Part shown: in pieces, positions 36,909-47,229 of the stretch
How positions within the stretch are numbered: the first letter of the stretch is position 1
Layout: each line of letters opens with the position of its first letter
Origin: Blastocatellia bacterium UBA7656
Lineage (GTDB): Bacteria; Acidobacteriota; Blastocatellia; UBA7656
Direction of reading: 5' to 3'
NCBI GenBank assembly: GCA_002483445.1
Contig: DLHY01000007.1
Location: 101,737 to 165,736, forward strand
DNA length: 64,000 nt
Notes under the pieces: generated by a model
The model's database searches: none
Seen by the model: only the letters and a program-made list of their open reading frames with translations
Told to the model about the DNA's origin: nothing
Made by a program: the position numbers and the translations under genes

Positions 36909-39014
36909 ATGGAGCCTGACCAGTTTCCTGCGGATGACAGATTGAGCGTGACAGACGATCCGGGTGAGCTTGAAGTTCTGGTTCGCCGGTCGGATGAAGA
37001 CCTCGCCCTGTTCGATTCGCAGCGCATAGTCGACGCCCTCGTTCGCGAAGCCAGCATCGACCGAGACCTGGCGGCGCAAATAGGCAAGGAAATAAAACAG
37101 GTCATACACAAGCTCGGCCTTCGCACTCTCAGTTCATCTCTCATACGCGGACTCGTAGACGCAAAGCTCCTGGAACTCGGACTTGAAGAAGCGCATCGCT
37201 GGCACACGCGACTGGGAGTCCCTTTTTATGACGTCGACCGGATGATGCACAGCGCGCTGCGAGAATCGACTTCGCACCCGTGCGGCCCTGAAGGCACAAG
37301 CCTGATGCTGGCCGAATCGATCAAACGCGAGTACGCCATCATAAATGTCTTTTCCGATCAGATCGCCAACGCTCATCTCGTCGGCGATATTCATATCTCT
37401 GCCATAGGCGCAATCGACCGCCCTTACAGCCTGATTTCCGCCATCGATTATATAAAGCAGTTCGGCATCACTCTGCCGCAGGGGTTTGCAAACTCGCGGC
37501 CCGCCCGCCGCGCCGAAGTGCTGATCGCGCACCTGGTAAAATTCTCAGCCGCGCTGCAAGGCTATCTCGCAGGGCCTGTCGTCTGGGACTCGATCAATTT
37601 CGCGCTCGCGCCGTTTTTGACCGACCTCGATGATCGCGCGATGAAGCAACTGGCGCAGACTCTCGTCTTCGAATTCTCCGCCCCCGCCGTAGCTCGCGGC
37701 GGGCAGGTCATACTTGCGGATTTGCATCTCGACTGGGACGCGCCTTTTTATTTGAAAGAACGTCAGGCCATCGCCGCCGGAGGGCAGAAATTAGAAAAAT
37801 CTTATGGCGAATTCACGAACGAAGCTCATCGCTTTCTTCAGGCTTTGCTCGAAGTCTACACGGAAGGCGACGGGCAGGCGCGCGCGTTCGTAACTCCGCG
37901 GCTGACGCTTCACATCAATCGACACTTCAACGAAGTGTCGGGCTATCGCGGAGTGCTTGAGCTTGCGAGCCGACTGGCCGTCGGGCGCGGCGGGCTGACA
38001 GTGGCGTTTGATCGCGATGATGAAGGGACGTTTTTCCACCGCTATGGGATCGAGGATGAAAAGGGAGTCAATCGGGCCGAAAGTCACGCGCTGCGCTCGG
38101 CCCAGTTTCAAGTCGTCGCGCTCAACCTCCCGCGAGTCGGCTATCTGGCGGGCGGCAATCAGGTAAAAGTATTCGAAGAGCTTACGCGATTGATGGAGAC
38201 TGCCGCTCAGGCTCATCTCGAAAAGCGCGTGTTTCTGGAAAAGCTTCTCGCGCTCGGAGATCGCGGGCCGCTGGCAGTGCTTTCGACTAAAGCCAGCAAC
38301 GCGCAGTTCCTCCGTCTCAGTTGGACTACTCACGCGATAAGCATCTGCGGATTGAACGAGCTTTGCCGCGCAGTGCTTGGCTCGGATTTGCACCAGTCGA
38401 AAGAGGCTATGGACTTCGGCCTCAAGGCTCTCACTCACATTCATCACGAAGCCGAGCGACTTACGAATAAACACAAGGTCAGATTTTTATTGAGCGGTCA
38501 GCCGGGAGGCGCGGTCGCGCATCGTTTCGCAAAACTCGATCTGCGTTTCTTCGGCGAGATGGCTGAAAGCGTGATAAACGGAAACCCGCAGACGGAAGCG
38601 GCCTACTACACGGACGGAGCGCGGCTGTCATCGAGCGGCGATGTGTCGATCATGGATCGCGTGCGGGCGGAAGGGATTTTTCATGAGTTCGGGTTCGTCG
38701 GCGCGGCGACTGAAATATGGATGGGCGAAGAGGCTCCTGAGCCTGATGATATTGGGCGATTGATCTCGCAGGCATTTTATCAATCATCGTGCGCGGGTCT
38801 TGTCTTCTGTCCCGAATTCACGATCTGCTCGGCCTGCAATCACATTTCACACGGGCTGAACCGCCTCTGCCCGGAGTGCGGCTCTGATCGCCTTGACGGA
38901 TTCGCTTACGCGGGCGACCGCTACGGGTTGACCTCCGCTTGGGACGCAAGCCATGTGACTGAGCTTCGCGAAAGAAGGCGCGTGATCGGCGGAGAGATAA
39001 ACGTGAGCGGGTGA
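36909..39014 (+). CDS. NrdD-like class III ribonucleotide reductase homologue, atypical active site
   Basis: About 701 residues. The N-terminus is an ATP-cone (VRRSDEDLALFDSQRIVDAL). The body follows class III (anaerobic) ribonucleotide reductase NrdD: HLVGDIHI, QVVALNLPRVGYLAGG, and a C-terminal zinc site CSAC...CPEC. However, the glycyl-radical motif RVxGY expected shortly after the zinc site is replaced (AYAGDRYGLTSAWD), and no Cys lies in the segment before NLPR where the thiyl-radical Cys should be. No nrdG activase is nearby. Either a non-catalytic homologue or an unusual reductase. GTG 36867 is an alternative start. Confidence 0.75.
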   Translation: MEPDQFPADDRLSVTDDPGELEVLVRRSDEDLALFDSQRIVDALVREASIDRDLAAQIGKEIKQVIHKLGLRTLSSSLIRGLVDAKLLELGLEEAHRWHTRLGVPFYDVDRMMHSALRESTSHPCGPEGTSLMLAESIKREYAIINVFSDQIANAHLVGDIHISAIGAIDRPYSLISAIDYIKQFGITLPQGFANSRPARRAEVLIAHLVKFSAALQGYLAGPVVWDSINFALAPFLTDLDDRAMKQLAQTLVFEFSAPAVARGGQVILADLHLDWDAPFYLKERQAIAAGGQKLEKSYGEFTNEAHRFLQALLEVYTEGDGQARAFVTPRLTLHINRHFNEVSGYRGVLELASRLAVGRGGLTVAFDRDDEGTFFHRYGIEDEKGVNRAESHALRSAQFQVVALNLPRVGYLAGGNQVKVFEELTRLMETAAQAHLEKRVFLEKLLALGDRGPLAVLSTKASNAQFLRLSWTTHAISICGLNELCRAVLGSDLHQSKEAMDFGLKALTHIHHEAERLTNKHKVRFLLSGQPGGAVAHRFAKLDLRFFGEMAESVINGNPQTEAAYYTDGARLSSSGDVSIMDRVRAEGIFHEFGFVGAATEIWMGEEAPEPDDIGRLISQAFYQSSCAGLVFCPEFTICSACNHISHGLNRLCPECGSDRLDGFAYAGDRYGLTSAWDASHVTELRERRRVIGGEINVSG

Positions 39015-39036
39015 GCGGAGTGCGCGGAAGAATGGG

Positions 39037-39135
39037 AGAGTGGGAGAATGGGGGAATGGGTGAAAGAAAAGATCAGGCGAGCGTGAGTAATTAAGATATA
39101 TCTCCCACTCTCCCATTCCCCCATTCTCCCACTCT
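39037..39135. repeat. Mirrored (GTGGGAGAATGGG)n tracts between two genes
   Basis: A 24-base arm at 39037-39060 is perfectly complementary to 39112-39135, with a 51-base loop. The arms are made of 7-8-base GGGAGA/GTGG/GAATGG words. It spans nearly the whole gap between the NrdD-like gene and the DUF2227 gene. Confidence 0.85.
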
Positions 39136-39143
39136 TTACAAAG

Positions 39144-39668
39144 ATGCCATCAGCTAACACACATGATTTCATAACCATACTGCTGGTTCCGCCAGCGGTT
39201 GCTGCCGCTTATTATTTCACTGCTGATTGGACTCTGACTCTGATTGCGACAGGGGCTATGGTCTTCGGCGGTTTGATGTTCGGGCCTGACCTCGATATCC
39301 AAAGCCGTCAGTATGCCAGATGGGGGCCGCTTCGCTTTTTGTGGTGGCCTTATAAAGCGATGCTGCCTCATCGTTCGTGGCTCTCGCACAGCATTCTTTT
39401 CGGCACGCTGATTCGCGTCGTGTATTTTCTCGTAGTCGTCACACTGATTGTGGCTGTGGGGCTGTATGTGAGGGATGTGTACGTGAACGGGCAGCAGTGG
39501 GGGGCGGGCGAATTGAAAGGCGCGCTGGCGAGAGTGTGGGAGATAATCGCGCCGATCAAACGAGATTATTTGATCGCGGCCTTCGCGGGGCTGTGGGTGG
39601 GCGCGTCTTCTCACACGGTGGCTGACGTACTCGGATCGTTTTTCAAGAGCGTGCGAAAATCCATCTGA
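39144..39668 (+). CDS. DUF2227-type membrane metal-binding protein
   Basis: A 174-residue protein of the DUF2227 (YdjM-related) type. Metal-ligand-like residues are seen in SANTHDFIT, FGPDLDIQSRQYARWG, LPHRSWLSHSILFG and GASSHTVADVLG, interleaved with three membrane segments. Family role is not established. It follows the NrdD-like gene after the mirrored repeat block. Confidence 0.75.
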   Translation: MPSANTHDFITILLVPPAVAAAYYFTADWTLTLIATGAMVFGGLMFGPDLDIQSRQYARWGPLRFLWWPYKAMLPHRSWLSHSILFGTLIRVVYFLVVVTLIVAVGLYVRDVYVNGQQWGAGELKGALARVWEIIAPIKRDYLIAAFAGLWVGASSHTVADVLGSFFKSVRKSI

Positions 39669-39838
39669 CTTTGATTTTTCTGCGACCTTTTTCCTGCCGC
39701 GCGCACCAACACGACAGACACAGGGGCGAATTGTAAAAAACTTGTAAAAGCGCCTGTGAATATCGAACTTTCAGTGGGAACAGCCGTTAAAAGGCTCAAC
39801 CAGTGGACGCTCATTACCGAGCCGGGAAGGAGAAGACA

Positions 39839-40540
39839 ATGCTGAATGCTGGGAAAACAAAAAGCATAATGCTGGGAATGGCTTTTGCGGTGGTGAGCCT
39901 CGCTTCCGTTTCTGTGACGATTAACTGGAGCGCGAGAGGACAGGCGGCCCTAAGTGCGTGGGATGAGATGGCGGGGCTGTTCGCCTTCGGCTATCACCCG
40001 GTCAGCGCGAGCGAGTGGGCGGCGCTCAACAACACCATCGAGCCTATTTGCCCCGAATCGGATTTACCGGGCCGTCAGTTATTGGCGGCGAATCGCGCGA
40101 GCGAGTGGGCGGCGCAGTCAAAGGAGTCGAATAAAATTATGACTGTGAAAATCGTCCCTGTTCGTAAACAGAGCCGCAAGGTAAAAGCCCCCACTGTTAT
40201 CGCGGCAGTGAGCAGAGAAACCATCAGCGATGAATCCCTCGGCCCTTTCGGGAGTGATTCGGAGTTGCCCGTTTACAATGTGGATTTCGCCGAACTGGTG
40301 AGCTTCGAGCAGGCGGCTGAGGTCGAGGAATTCACCGCTCGCGCAAGCGTGATAGCCCAATGCGAAGTCGATCTCATACACGCATTGCGAGCGCGCGAAT
40401 ACGGATTGAGAGTGAGAACCGCTTTCAGAACAACTCCGGCCTTCGTCGTGGAAAGGCCCGCGGGCTGGATCGATTTGGTACTGAAACTGCGCCTGCGAAA
40501 AGACGCGGTAACACCCGCGCCTGTGACTTGCGGGCCTTAA
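39839..40540 (+). CDS. Exported protein of unknown function
   Basis: A 233-residue protein with an N-terminal membrane or signal segment (SIMLGMAFAVVSLASVSVTI). No domain is recognised. The decapeptide context ASEWAA occurs twice (about residues 55 and 83), encoded by the same GCGAGCGAGTGGGCGGCGC string at about 40009 and 40097, a small internal duplication. GAAGGAG lies just before ATG 39839. It stands alone between the DUF2227 and SBBP genes. Confidence 0.6.
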   Translation: MLNAGKTKSIMLGMAFAVVSLASVSVTINWSARGQAALSAWDEMAGLFAFGYHPVSASEWAALNNTIEPICPESDLPGRQLLAANRASEWAAQSKESNKIMTVKIVPVRKQSRKVKAPTVIAAVSRETISDESLGPFGSDSELPVYNVDFAELVSFEQAAEVEEFTARASVIAQCEVDLIHALRAREYGLRVRTAFRTTPAFVVERPAGWIDLVLKLRLRKDAVTPAPVTCGP

Positions 40541-40797
40541 ATTCTTTGTGCCTGAAAGAGCGCGATCAGATAAGTATTGCGCTCTTTTGGGTCAAAGCAC
40601 CCTGCCTTCTGAAACCACACATCAACACAGCACGATTCGCACGCCTTCTCCATAATCAATCGATAATTCAAAGATCATACCCCGGCATCGCCGCACAAAA
40701 ATCTCATCGCTTCTGAGCCATTTTTTTTGGCTTTTCCGCATGAAGGGTTGAAAGAAGCCAACCAGGCTTCATTGGAAATACTACCCAGGAGGATGAG

Positions 40798-42972
40798 ATG
40801 GAAAGGAAACCCAAATGGCAATCTTTGATCGCCGTGAGCGTGATTCTGTCGCTGCTCGTATTGACGACCATCGCTGGATCACACGCCCTTAACTTCAATC
40901 ACGAAGAACTATCGTTTCAAGGTGGAGCTATTGAAACGATGGCGAATGTTTCTATGGAGCAGACCTTGCGGCCTCGAATCCAACAGGCTTATGAAAAGTC
41001 GCCGCTCAGATTCGAAGCCAATCTCGGCCAGTTCGACACAAAGGCGAAGTTTCTCTGTCGCGGCAAGAATTACAATATGTTCCTGACTTCTACCGGAGCC
41101 ACGATCAATCTCAGGCCGGGATCGGAAAGCAGTACAAGAGAACTCATCTCGATGCGAATCGTCGGAGGGAATACGGAAGCGACAGCCGAAGGACTCGAAC
41201 AACTCACAACCGTGAGCAATTACTTCATCGGACGTGATCCTTCACAGTGGCGTTCGAACGTGCCAAATTACGCGATGGCGCGTTTTCATGATGTATACCC
41301 CGGCATAGACCTGCTCTACCGAAGCCTCGATCAGTCGGTCTAGTATGACTTCCTTCTGGCTCCCGGAGCCGATTCCAGCCGGATACGTTTGGCATTCGAC
41401 GCAAAGGGCGAGGTTCGAATCGATGACGAGGGCGATCTGGTCATCTCGACTTCCCGTGGAGACATACGCCATCATAAGCCTGTGATCTATCAGGAAGCCG
41501 ACGGAGTCCGTGAGCAGATTGCAGGGCGTTATGTGATGGTCGGAAAACAAACCGTAGGCTTCGATGTCGGAGAATACGATTCCACGAGGGCGCTCATAAT
41601 CGATCCGGTGCTGACCTATTCGACTTATCTCGGCGGAAGCGGTTCTGATTATCCGCACGGAGTAGCCGTCGATTCGAGCGGCAACGCGTACATAACCGGA
41701 GAAACCGATTCAACCAACTTTCCGCTCGCCGGCCCCATCCAATGGCAGAATGCGGGAGAGTCGGATGCGTTCGTGACCAAGCTCAACGCCGCGGGTACGG
41801 CGATCATCTATTCGACTTACATTGGGGGCAACGCTTTCGACACCGGGTACAGCATAGATGTAGGCGCGGGCGGAGATGCATACATCATGGGATCTACGAC
41901 GTCGCAGTATTTTCCTACGACTCCGGGCGCATTCGATCAATCATTCAACGGCAACTATGATGTGTTCGTCACAAGGTTGAATGCAAACGGGAATGGTCTC
42001 GTATATTCGACGTTTCTGGGAGGCAACAGTTACGAGGCCGCCTGGAGGATCAGAGTCGCGTTCGGCACCGCTTACATTGCGGGGCAGACTTTATCGGTCG
42101 ATTTTCCCACGACTCCCGGAGCTTATGATCGCTCCTTCAATGTCGGCTCCGATCCGCTCAATCCTCCGGCAGAAAGTTTCGCCGTAAGGTTGCAGCCGAT
42201 GGGCAATGCTCTGGTCTTCAGTACGCTGCTCGGCGGATCTTCTTTTGATCATGTCAACGATATGACCGTTGATTCCGGCGGCAATGTTTATGTGGCGGGA
42301 GAAACGCAATCGAGCGACTTTCCGACCAAAAACAGCTTCGACGGATTTTTGAGCGGAACGAGCGACGGCTTCGTAACCAAGCTCAACTCATTCGGCAGCG
42401 CATTGGTTTACTCGACATATCTCGGAGGCGGCAGTTTCGATTCCGCTTTGGGCGTGACCGTCGATGGCGCAGGAAGCGCATACGTTACGGGCCGCACTCA
42501 GTCAAATAACTTCCCCGCAACGTCAGGCGCTTTCGACACTACGGCGAACGGTTCGGGCGACGCATTCGTGACCAAACTCGGTCCCGGCGGCGCAACTCTC
42601 ATGTACTCCACTCTTTTGGGAGGCAGTAACAACGACGTTGGGGTGAGAATAGTCGTCGACCATTTGGTGACGGCTTATGTTGTAGGCTCGACGCTGTCAA
42701 ACAATTTTCCGTTCACGCCTGACGCTTTGGACAAGTCCAGCGGCACGAATGCCGAAGCGTTCGTAGCAAGGATAGATTCGGTTGGCAGTTCTCTGCTTTA
42801 TTCTTCCTACATCGGTGGCAATGGGTTCGATCTCGGCGCTGATCTCGTGCTGCGAAACGGCAATGTATACATAATAGGAAGGACAGATTCCTCGAACTTT
42901 CCAATCACTCCGGGCGCAGCGGATTCTCAGTTAGTGGGAACAGATGGCTTCGTCATGAGGCTCGGTTTCTGA
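40798..42972 (+). pseudogene. SBBP beta-propeller repeat protein with in-frame TAG
   Basis: An exported repeat protein: signal anchor (SLIAVSVILSLLVLTTIAGSH), a conserved N-terminal domain (RFEANLGQFDTKAKFLCRG, YPGIDLLYRSLDQSV) and at least seven SBBP-type repeats (YSTYLGG...D....V..D..GN.YI.G.T.S.NFP). TAG at 41341-41343 interrupts the frame just where relatives have an acidic or basic residue before YDF; the same frame then continues without loss to 42972. So the gene is either a recent pseudogene, carries a sequencing error, or reads through. AGGAGG precedes ATG 40798. The role of SBBP proteins is not established; they are probably on the cell surface. Confidence 0.85.
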
Positions 42973-42974
42973 AT

Positions 42975-43022
42975 AGTGAAAAAGGCGCGGAGAGCTTAAA
43001 AGAGTCTCCGTGCCTTTTCACT
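42975..43022. terminator. Bidirectional terminator between convergent genes
   Basis: GTGAAAAAGGCGCGGAGA at 42977-42994 pairs with TCTCCGTGCCTTTTCAC at 43005-43021 with one bulge, forming a long stem with A/T-rich base on both sides, between the SBBP gene and lon. Confidence 0.8.
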
Positions 43023-43054
43023 CTCACAGCGATGAGTTATTCGAAGCTCCGCGC

Positions 43055-45427
43055 TCAAACCAGCGCCGCCTTGAGCGCCTGCCGGACGGATTCGACGAAA
43101 ATAAAATTCATCTCTCTCAATAACTCTTTCGGCACTTCATCCAGATCGCGGCGGTTCTGCTGAGGCAACACGACTGTAGTTACGCGGGCGCGGCGCGCAG
43201 CAAGCACTTTCTCTTTTATCCCTCCGACCGGAAGCACATTTCCTCTGAGGGTTATCTCTCCCGTCATCGCTACCGAACGCTTGATCTGCCTGCCCGATAG
43301 CGCGGACACGAGAGCAGTCGCAAGGGTTATTCCCGCCGAAGGGCCGTCCTTAGGTATCGCTCCTTCAGGCACATGAACGTGTATGTCGAACTGGCTGAAT
43401 TTCTCCGGCGCGATGTTCAACTCTTCCGCCTTCGACTTCGCCCACGAGAGCGCGGCCTGAGCCGATTCCTTCATCACCTCGCCAAGCTGACCTGTGAGTT
43501 GCAATGATCCTTTCCCCGCTGTCAGCAACGCTTCGATGAACAATACATCTCCGCCCGCAGGCGTCCAGGCAAGCCCCGTAGCCACCCCTACCTGATCCTT
43601 CTTCAAAATTTCTTCCGGTCTCGCATGAGGCACTCCCAGAAATTCATGCAGATTGTTCACCGTCACGCGCACAAGTTTGTTATCGCCTTCCGCCACACGG
43701 CGAGCGACCTTGCGGCAGATGGTCGCTATCTCGCGCTCGAACTGGCGAAGACCTGCTTCGTGAGTGTATTGAAGAATGATTCCCTTCAGAGCAGTCCGGC
43801 TTATCGCGAGATGACGCGAGGTGATGCCGTGCGCTTCCATCTGTTTCGGGATTATGTGACGGCGGGCTATCTCGGCTTTTTCCTCTTCGGTGTAACCGGC
43901 AAGGCGTATGAGTTCCATGCGGTCGCGGAGCGCCGGATGAATCGTGTCCAGCACGTTGGCTGTGGTCATAAACATGACGTTCGACAGATCGAACGGCACG
44001 CCGAGATAGTTGTCGCGGAATGAAAAATTCTGCTCAGGATCGAGAACTTCCAGAAGCGCCGATGAGGGATCGCCCCGAAAATCCGATCCGACCTTATCGA
44101 TCTCATCGAGCATGATGAGCGGATTATGCGTTGCGGCCTGCTGAAGCGATTGAATGATTCTTCCGGGCATAGCTCCTATGTATGTCCGACGATGGCCGCG
44201 AATCTCTGCTTCGTCGTGAAGTCCTCCGAGGCTGAGTCGCTGAAACTTGCGGTTCAATGCGCGGGCTATCGAACGGCCAAGACTCGTTTTGCCAACTCCG
44301 GGCGGGCCTACGAGACAAAGTATCGGGCCTTTCACTTTGTCTTTGAGTTTGCGCACGGCGAGCGATTCGACTATTCGCTCTTTGACCTTATCAAGCCCGA
44401 AATGATCTTCATCGAGTATGGTCTGAGCGCGCTTGAGGTCGAGATTTTCTTCTGACTTAAAAGACCACGGCAGATTCACCATCACGTCGAGATAATTGCG
44501 AAGTGTGGCGGCTTCGGCTGCGTCCGGGTGCATACGCTCAAGCTTGCGGATTTGCCGTTCGACTTCTTCTTCTACCTCTGCGGGCATTCGGGCCTGAAGC
44601 ATCTTCTCCCGATACTGGGCGATTTCTTCAGCCAGTTCGTTGCCCTCGCCAAGCTCAGTTTGAATGGCTTTGAGTTGCTGACGCAGATAAAACTCGCGCT
44701 GCGAGCGATCAAGCTCGCCTTTGGCCTGGGTGTTTATTTCCTGCTGAACGAGCAGGACTTTGATCTCGCGGGCGAGAAGCTCGTTGACCTTGCGAAGGCG
44801 ATCCGCCGGGTCGAGTTTTTCAAGCACGCTCTGCGCGTCTGAAACTTTCAGTTCCAGGTTCGAAGCCGCGACATCAGCCAAACGACCGGGGTCTTCGAGG
44901 TTGGCGACTATCGCCATCACTTCCGAAGAGATGTTTTTGCCGAGCGTTATCGCGCGCTCAAGCGAAGAGCGCACGTTGCGAATCAGAGCTTCAAGCTCAA
45001 GCTCGTCGGTGTCAGGCTCGGCGTCTGAAAGCGGCTCGATGTGCGCGATGAGATGAGGCTGATCGTCCTGATAGCGAGCCACTCTTGCGCGCGTGAGTCC
45101 CTGAACGAGGATGCGCAGGCGACCGTCGGGCATCTTGAGCATTCGCATGATGACGGCGGCTGTTCCGTAATCATAGAGGTCTTCGCCGAGAGGTTCTTCT
45201 TTTTCCAGATCGCGCTGGGCTGCCAGCATGATCATGCGCGATTCGACCAGAGCCTGCTCGACTGCGCGCATGGATCGTTCGCGCTGCACGAAGAGCGGAA
45301 CGATCATGAAAGGAAAGATGACTATATCGCGGAGCGGAAGCACGGGGAGCGAATCGGGGAGTTTGAGCGGCTCCTCGTCTGAGGTGATCTGCACATCCGG
45401 CAATTCCAGATTTTCGAGTGATGACAT
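43055..45427 (-). CDS. lon: ATP-dependent protease La
   Basis: A 790-residue Lon protease. The N-terminal substrate-binding domain (LPVLPLRDIVIFPFMIVPL) is followed by the AAA+ module with Walker A GPPGVGKTSLGRSIA, Walker B IMLDEIDKVG, and the C-terminal Ser-Lys protease with PKDGPSAG (Ser) and GGIKEKVLAA (Lys). Length and order are those of full-length LonA. It degrades misfolded and regulatory proteins in the cytosol. It lies 11 bases after nrdR, so the two are probably one operon, as in some other bacteria. Confidence 0.97.
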   Translation of the reverse strand: MSSLENLELPDVQITSDEEPLKLPDSLPVLPLRDIVIFPFMIVPLFVQRERSMRAVEQALVESRMIMLAAQRDLEKEEPLGEDLYDYGTAAVIMRMLKMPDGRLRILVQGLTRARVARYQDDQPHLIAHIEPLSDAEPDTDELELEALIRNVRSSLERAITLGKNISSEVMAIVANLEDPGRLADVAASNLELKVSDAQSVLEKLDPADRLRKVNELLAREIKVLLVQQEINTQAKGELDRSQREFYLRQQLKAIQTELGEGNELAEEIAQYREKMLQARMPAEVEEEVERQIRKLERMHPDAAEAATLRNYLDVMVNLPWSFKSEENLDLKRAQTILDEDHFGLDKVKERIVESLAVRKLKDKVKGPILCLVGPPGVGKTSLGRSIARALNRKFQRLSLGGLHDEAEIRGHRRTYIGAMPGRIIQSLQQAATHNPLIMLDEIDKVGSDFRGDPSSALLEVLDPEQNFSFRDNYLGVPFDLSNVMFMTTANVLDTIHPALRDRMELIRLAGYTEEEKAEIARRHIIPKQMEAHGITSRHLAISRTALKGIILQYTHEAGLRQFEREIATICRKVARRVAEGDNKLVRVTVNNLHEFLGVPHARPEEILKKDQVGVATGLAWTPAGGDVLFIEALLTAGKGSLQLTGQLGEVMKESAQAALSWAKSKAEELNIAPEKFSQFDIHVHVPEGAIPKDGPSAGITLATALVSALSGRQIKRSVAMTGEITLRGNVLPVGGIKEKVLAARRARVTTVVLPQQNRRDLDEVPKELLREMNFIFVESVRQALKAALV

Positions 45428-45438
45428 TTATTTTGAAC

Positions 45439-45903
45439 CTATCTGACGCGACCTGTGCGCACGAGCGATTTCAATTCGCTCATGAATTCCGAAACATCCT
45501 TGAAGTCGAGATACACGGACGCGAATCGGACGTAAGCTACTTTGTCCAGTTCCTTGAGGCGACGCATGATCATCTCGCCCACTTTTTCGGTCGAACGCTC
45601 GCGGTCGCGCGACTCCTGAACGTATTTTTCTATCGAGTTCACAAGGGCCTCTATCTTCGACATCGGGATAGGGCGTTTTTCGCAGGCTTTCAACACGCCC
45701 GCCATCACCTTCTCGCGGTCGAAAGGCTCTCGCCGTCCGTCTTTTTTCACAACCATGTAAGGTATCTCATCGATCCGCTCGTAGCTCGTGAAACGACGCT
45801 CGCACTTGAGACATTCGCGGCGGCGACGGATGACATCGCCCTCGCGGCTCTCGCGCGAGTCGACTACCTTATCTTCCAGATGCCCGCAGAAAGGACATTT
45901 CAT
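45439..45903 (-). CDS. nrdR: Transcriptional repressor NrdR
   Basis: A 154-residue repressor of ribonucleotide reductase genes. The zinc ribbon MKCPFCGHLEDKVVDSRES...CLKCERRFTSYER is followed by an ATP-cone (VKKDGRREPFDREKV to about 140). The start at 45903 gives the usual length; the frame continues to 45990 but enters the GGTGATG tract. Because the nearby NrdD-like protein has an ATP-cone as well, regulation of that gene by NrdR is possible, but I found no NrdR-box pair upstream of 36909. Confidence 0.96.
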   Translation of the reverse strand: MKCPFCGHLEDKVVDSRESREGDVIRRRRECLKCERRFTSYERIDEIPYMVVKKDGRREPFDREKVMAGVLKACEKRPIPMSKIEALVNSIEKYVQESRDRERSTEKVGEMIMRRLKELDKVAYVRFASVYLDFKDVSEFMSELKSLVRTGRVR

Positions 45904-45917
45904 AATCGATTCCCTCG

Positions 45918-46020
45918 TGATGGGTGATGGGTGATAGGTGATGGGGGATAGGAAAAGAGATGATAAATGAGTTGTCTGACTGCCACCCATTACCCATCAC
46001 CTATCACCCATCACCCATCA
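45918..46020. repeat. Mirrored (GGGTGAT)n tracts forming a 28-bp stem
   Basis: 45918-45945 is perfectly complementary to 45993-46020 over 28 bases, with a 47-base loop. The units are 7-mers such as GGGTGAT. The right arm contains the stop codon of the membrane-protein gene at 46018, and the left arm abuts the nrdR leader. Confidence 0.88.
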
Positions 46021-47106
46021 GACTGCCACCTGCTCTTCGTTTTCCTTTTCCTGCTCAAGGAGGCTGAGTTTATCCACTTCTTCGACCTGACTCTCTCCGA
46101 CGCTGCGAAGTCGGGCGAGCGAGAGGCCGTCTTTCAGAATATAGAACATGCCGAACAGAGTCGCGGGCGCGAATATGATCAGATGCAGAATGATCGCGAC
46201 CGAAGCGGCTTTCATCGATGCGACTCCGAGAAAGGTCAGAGCGGCTGCTGTTGCCGCGTGAAACGGCCCCGTAGCTCCGCCCGGAGTGGGGACTATCGAG
46301 CCGAGCATCGAAAGCCCCATCACGAAAACCGCGCCCGTGAGCGGAACCTGAGCATAAGGGATATCGAACGCCCGCACGACTAAAAGATGCGCGACCGATA
46401 CCATAAGCCATAGCAGAACGGTGTATGAAAGAGTGATCGTCAGGCTCCTCAGATCGTGCAGCACGGCCAAACCTTCGGATATGTGAAGCAGCAGGCTCAA
46501 CACCGCTCGTTTTACAGGGCCGGGGAGCCAGTTCAGTTTCTGATCGAGAAAATCCAGCGCGCCTTTTCTGCGCCGACGGAAAACCGACAGCCCGTAGATG
46601 CCCGCTATCGATGCCATAAGCATCAGCACGCCGATGGCTTTGATCAGTCCGAACACCCGCATCGCTTCCGCGTCCGTCGAGGTGTATTCGAAGAAGACGA
46701 GATTGGCCGCGAAGAAAAAAACCACCATCACCATATCGAATACGCGCTCTATCATCACGGTCGCGTAGCTGGCCGATGGATGAATTTTCTCTTTGACCGA
46801 AAGCACAGCCGGACGGACTATCATCTCGCCCGCCCGCCCCATCACGAAGAGGGCGGAAAAACCTACGACCGTTGCCCGAAACAGTCCTCTCAACGGCGGC
46901 CTCGCCATAGGTTCGAGCAATGCGCGCCAGCGAAGCACGCGGACGAAATAAGTGCCGACGAAAAGTGAGACGGCAAGCGCGAGCATCTCCAGATTGGCCT
47001 TGCGCGCTTCCCGCCAGACCTCTGCCCAGTCAAGCTTATGAGCGAACCAGTAGACGAAGGCGGCTCCAAGCGCGATGCTCAGAATGGTTTTGTACCGGGT
47101 TTTCAC
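46018..47106 (-). CDS. Flippase-like / lysylphosphatidylglycerol synthase TM family membrane protein
   Basis: A 362-residue polytopic protein with about eight membrane helices, of the LPG_synthase_TM (UPF0104) family. The conserved segments YFVRVLRWRALLEP, MGRAGEMIVRP and PTPGGATGPFHAATAAALTFLG are present. The soluble transferase domain of true LPG synthases is absent, so it is a flippase-like family member. It is followed by nrdR and lon after a mirrored repeat. Confidence 0.85.
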   Translation of the reverse strand: MKTRYKTILSIALGAAFVYWFAHKLDWAEVWREARKANLEMLALAVSLFVGTYFVRVLRWRALLEPMARPPLRGLFRATVVGFSALFVMGRAGEMIVRPAVLSVKEKIHPSASYATVMIERVFDMVMVVFFFAANLVFFEYTSTDAEAMRVFGLIKAIGVLMLMASIAGIYGLSVFRRRRKGALDFLDQKLNWLPGPVKRAVLSLLLHISEGLAVLHDLRSLTITLSYTVLLWLMVSVAHLLVVRAFDIPYAQVPLTGAVFVMGLSMLGSIVPTPGGATGPFHAATAAALTFLGVASMKAASVAIILHLIIFAPATLFGMFYILKDGLSLARLRSVGESQVEEVDKLSLLEQEKENEEQVAV

Positions 47107-47127
47107 AGTGTAGGTTTCAGTCCTCGT

Positions 47128-47155
47128 GTTATACTCTTCCCGAAATCATGGACAA
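47128..47155 (-). promoter_or_regulatory. Putative promoter of the flippase-like gene
   Basis: On the reverse strand, TTGTCC (47155-47150) and TATAAC (47133-47128) are 16 bases apart and 22 bases before ATG 47106. Found by eye. Confidence 0.4.
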
Positions 47156-47229
47156 AAGTTTGACATCTTGAATCGCCATGACCTGCGCGGCACAACCGGT
47201 TGAGTCGAGCGGGGATTCTAGCACAAAGC

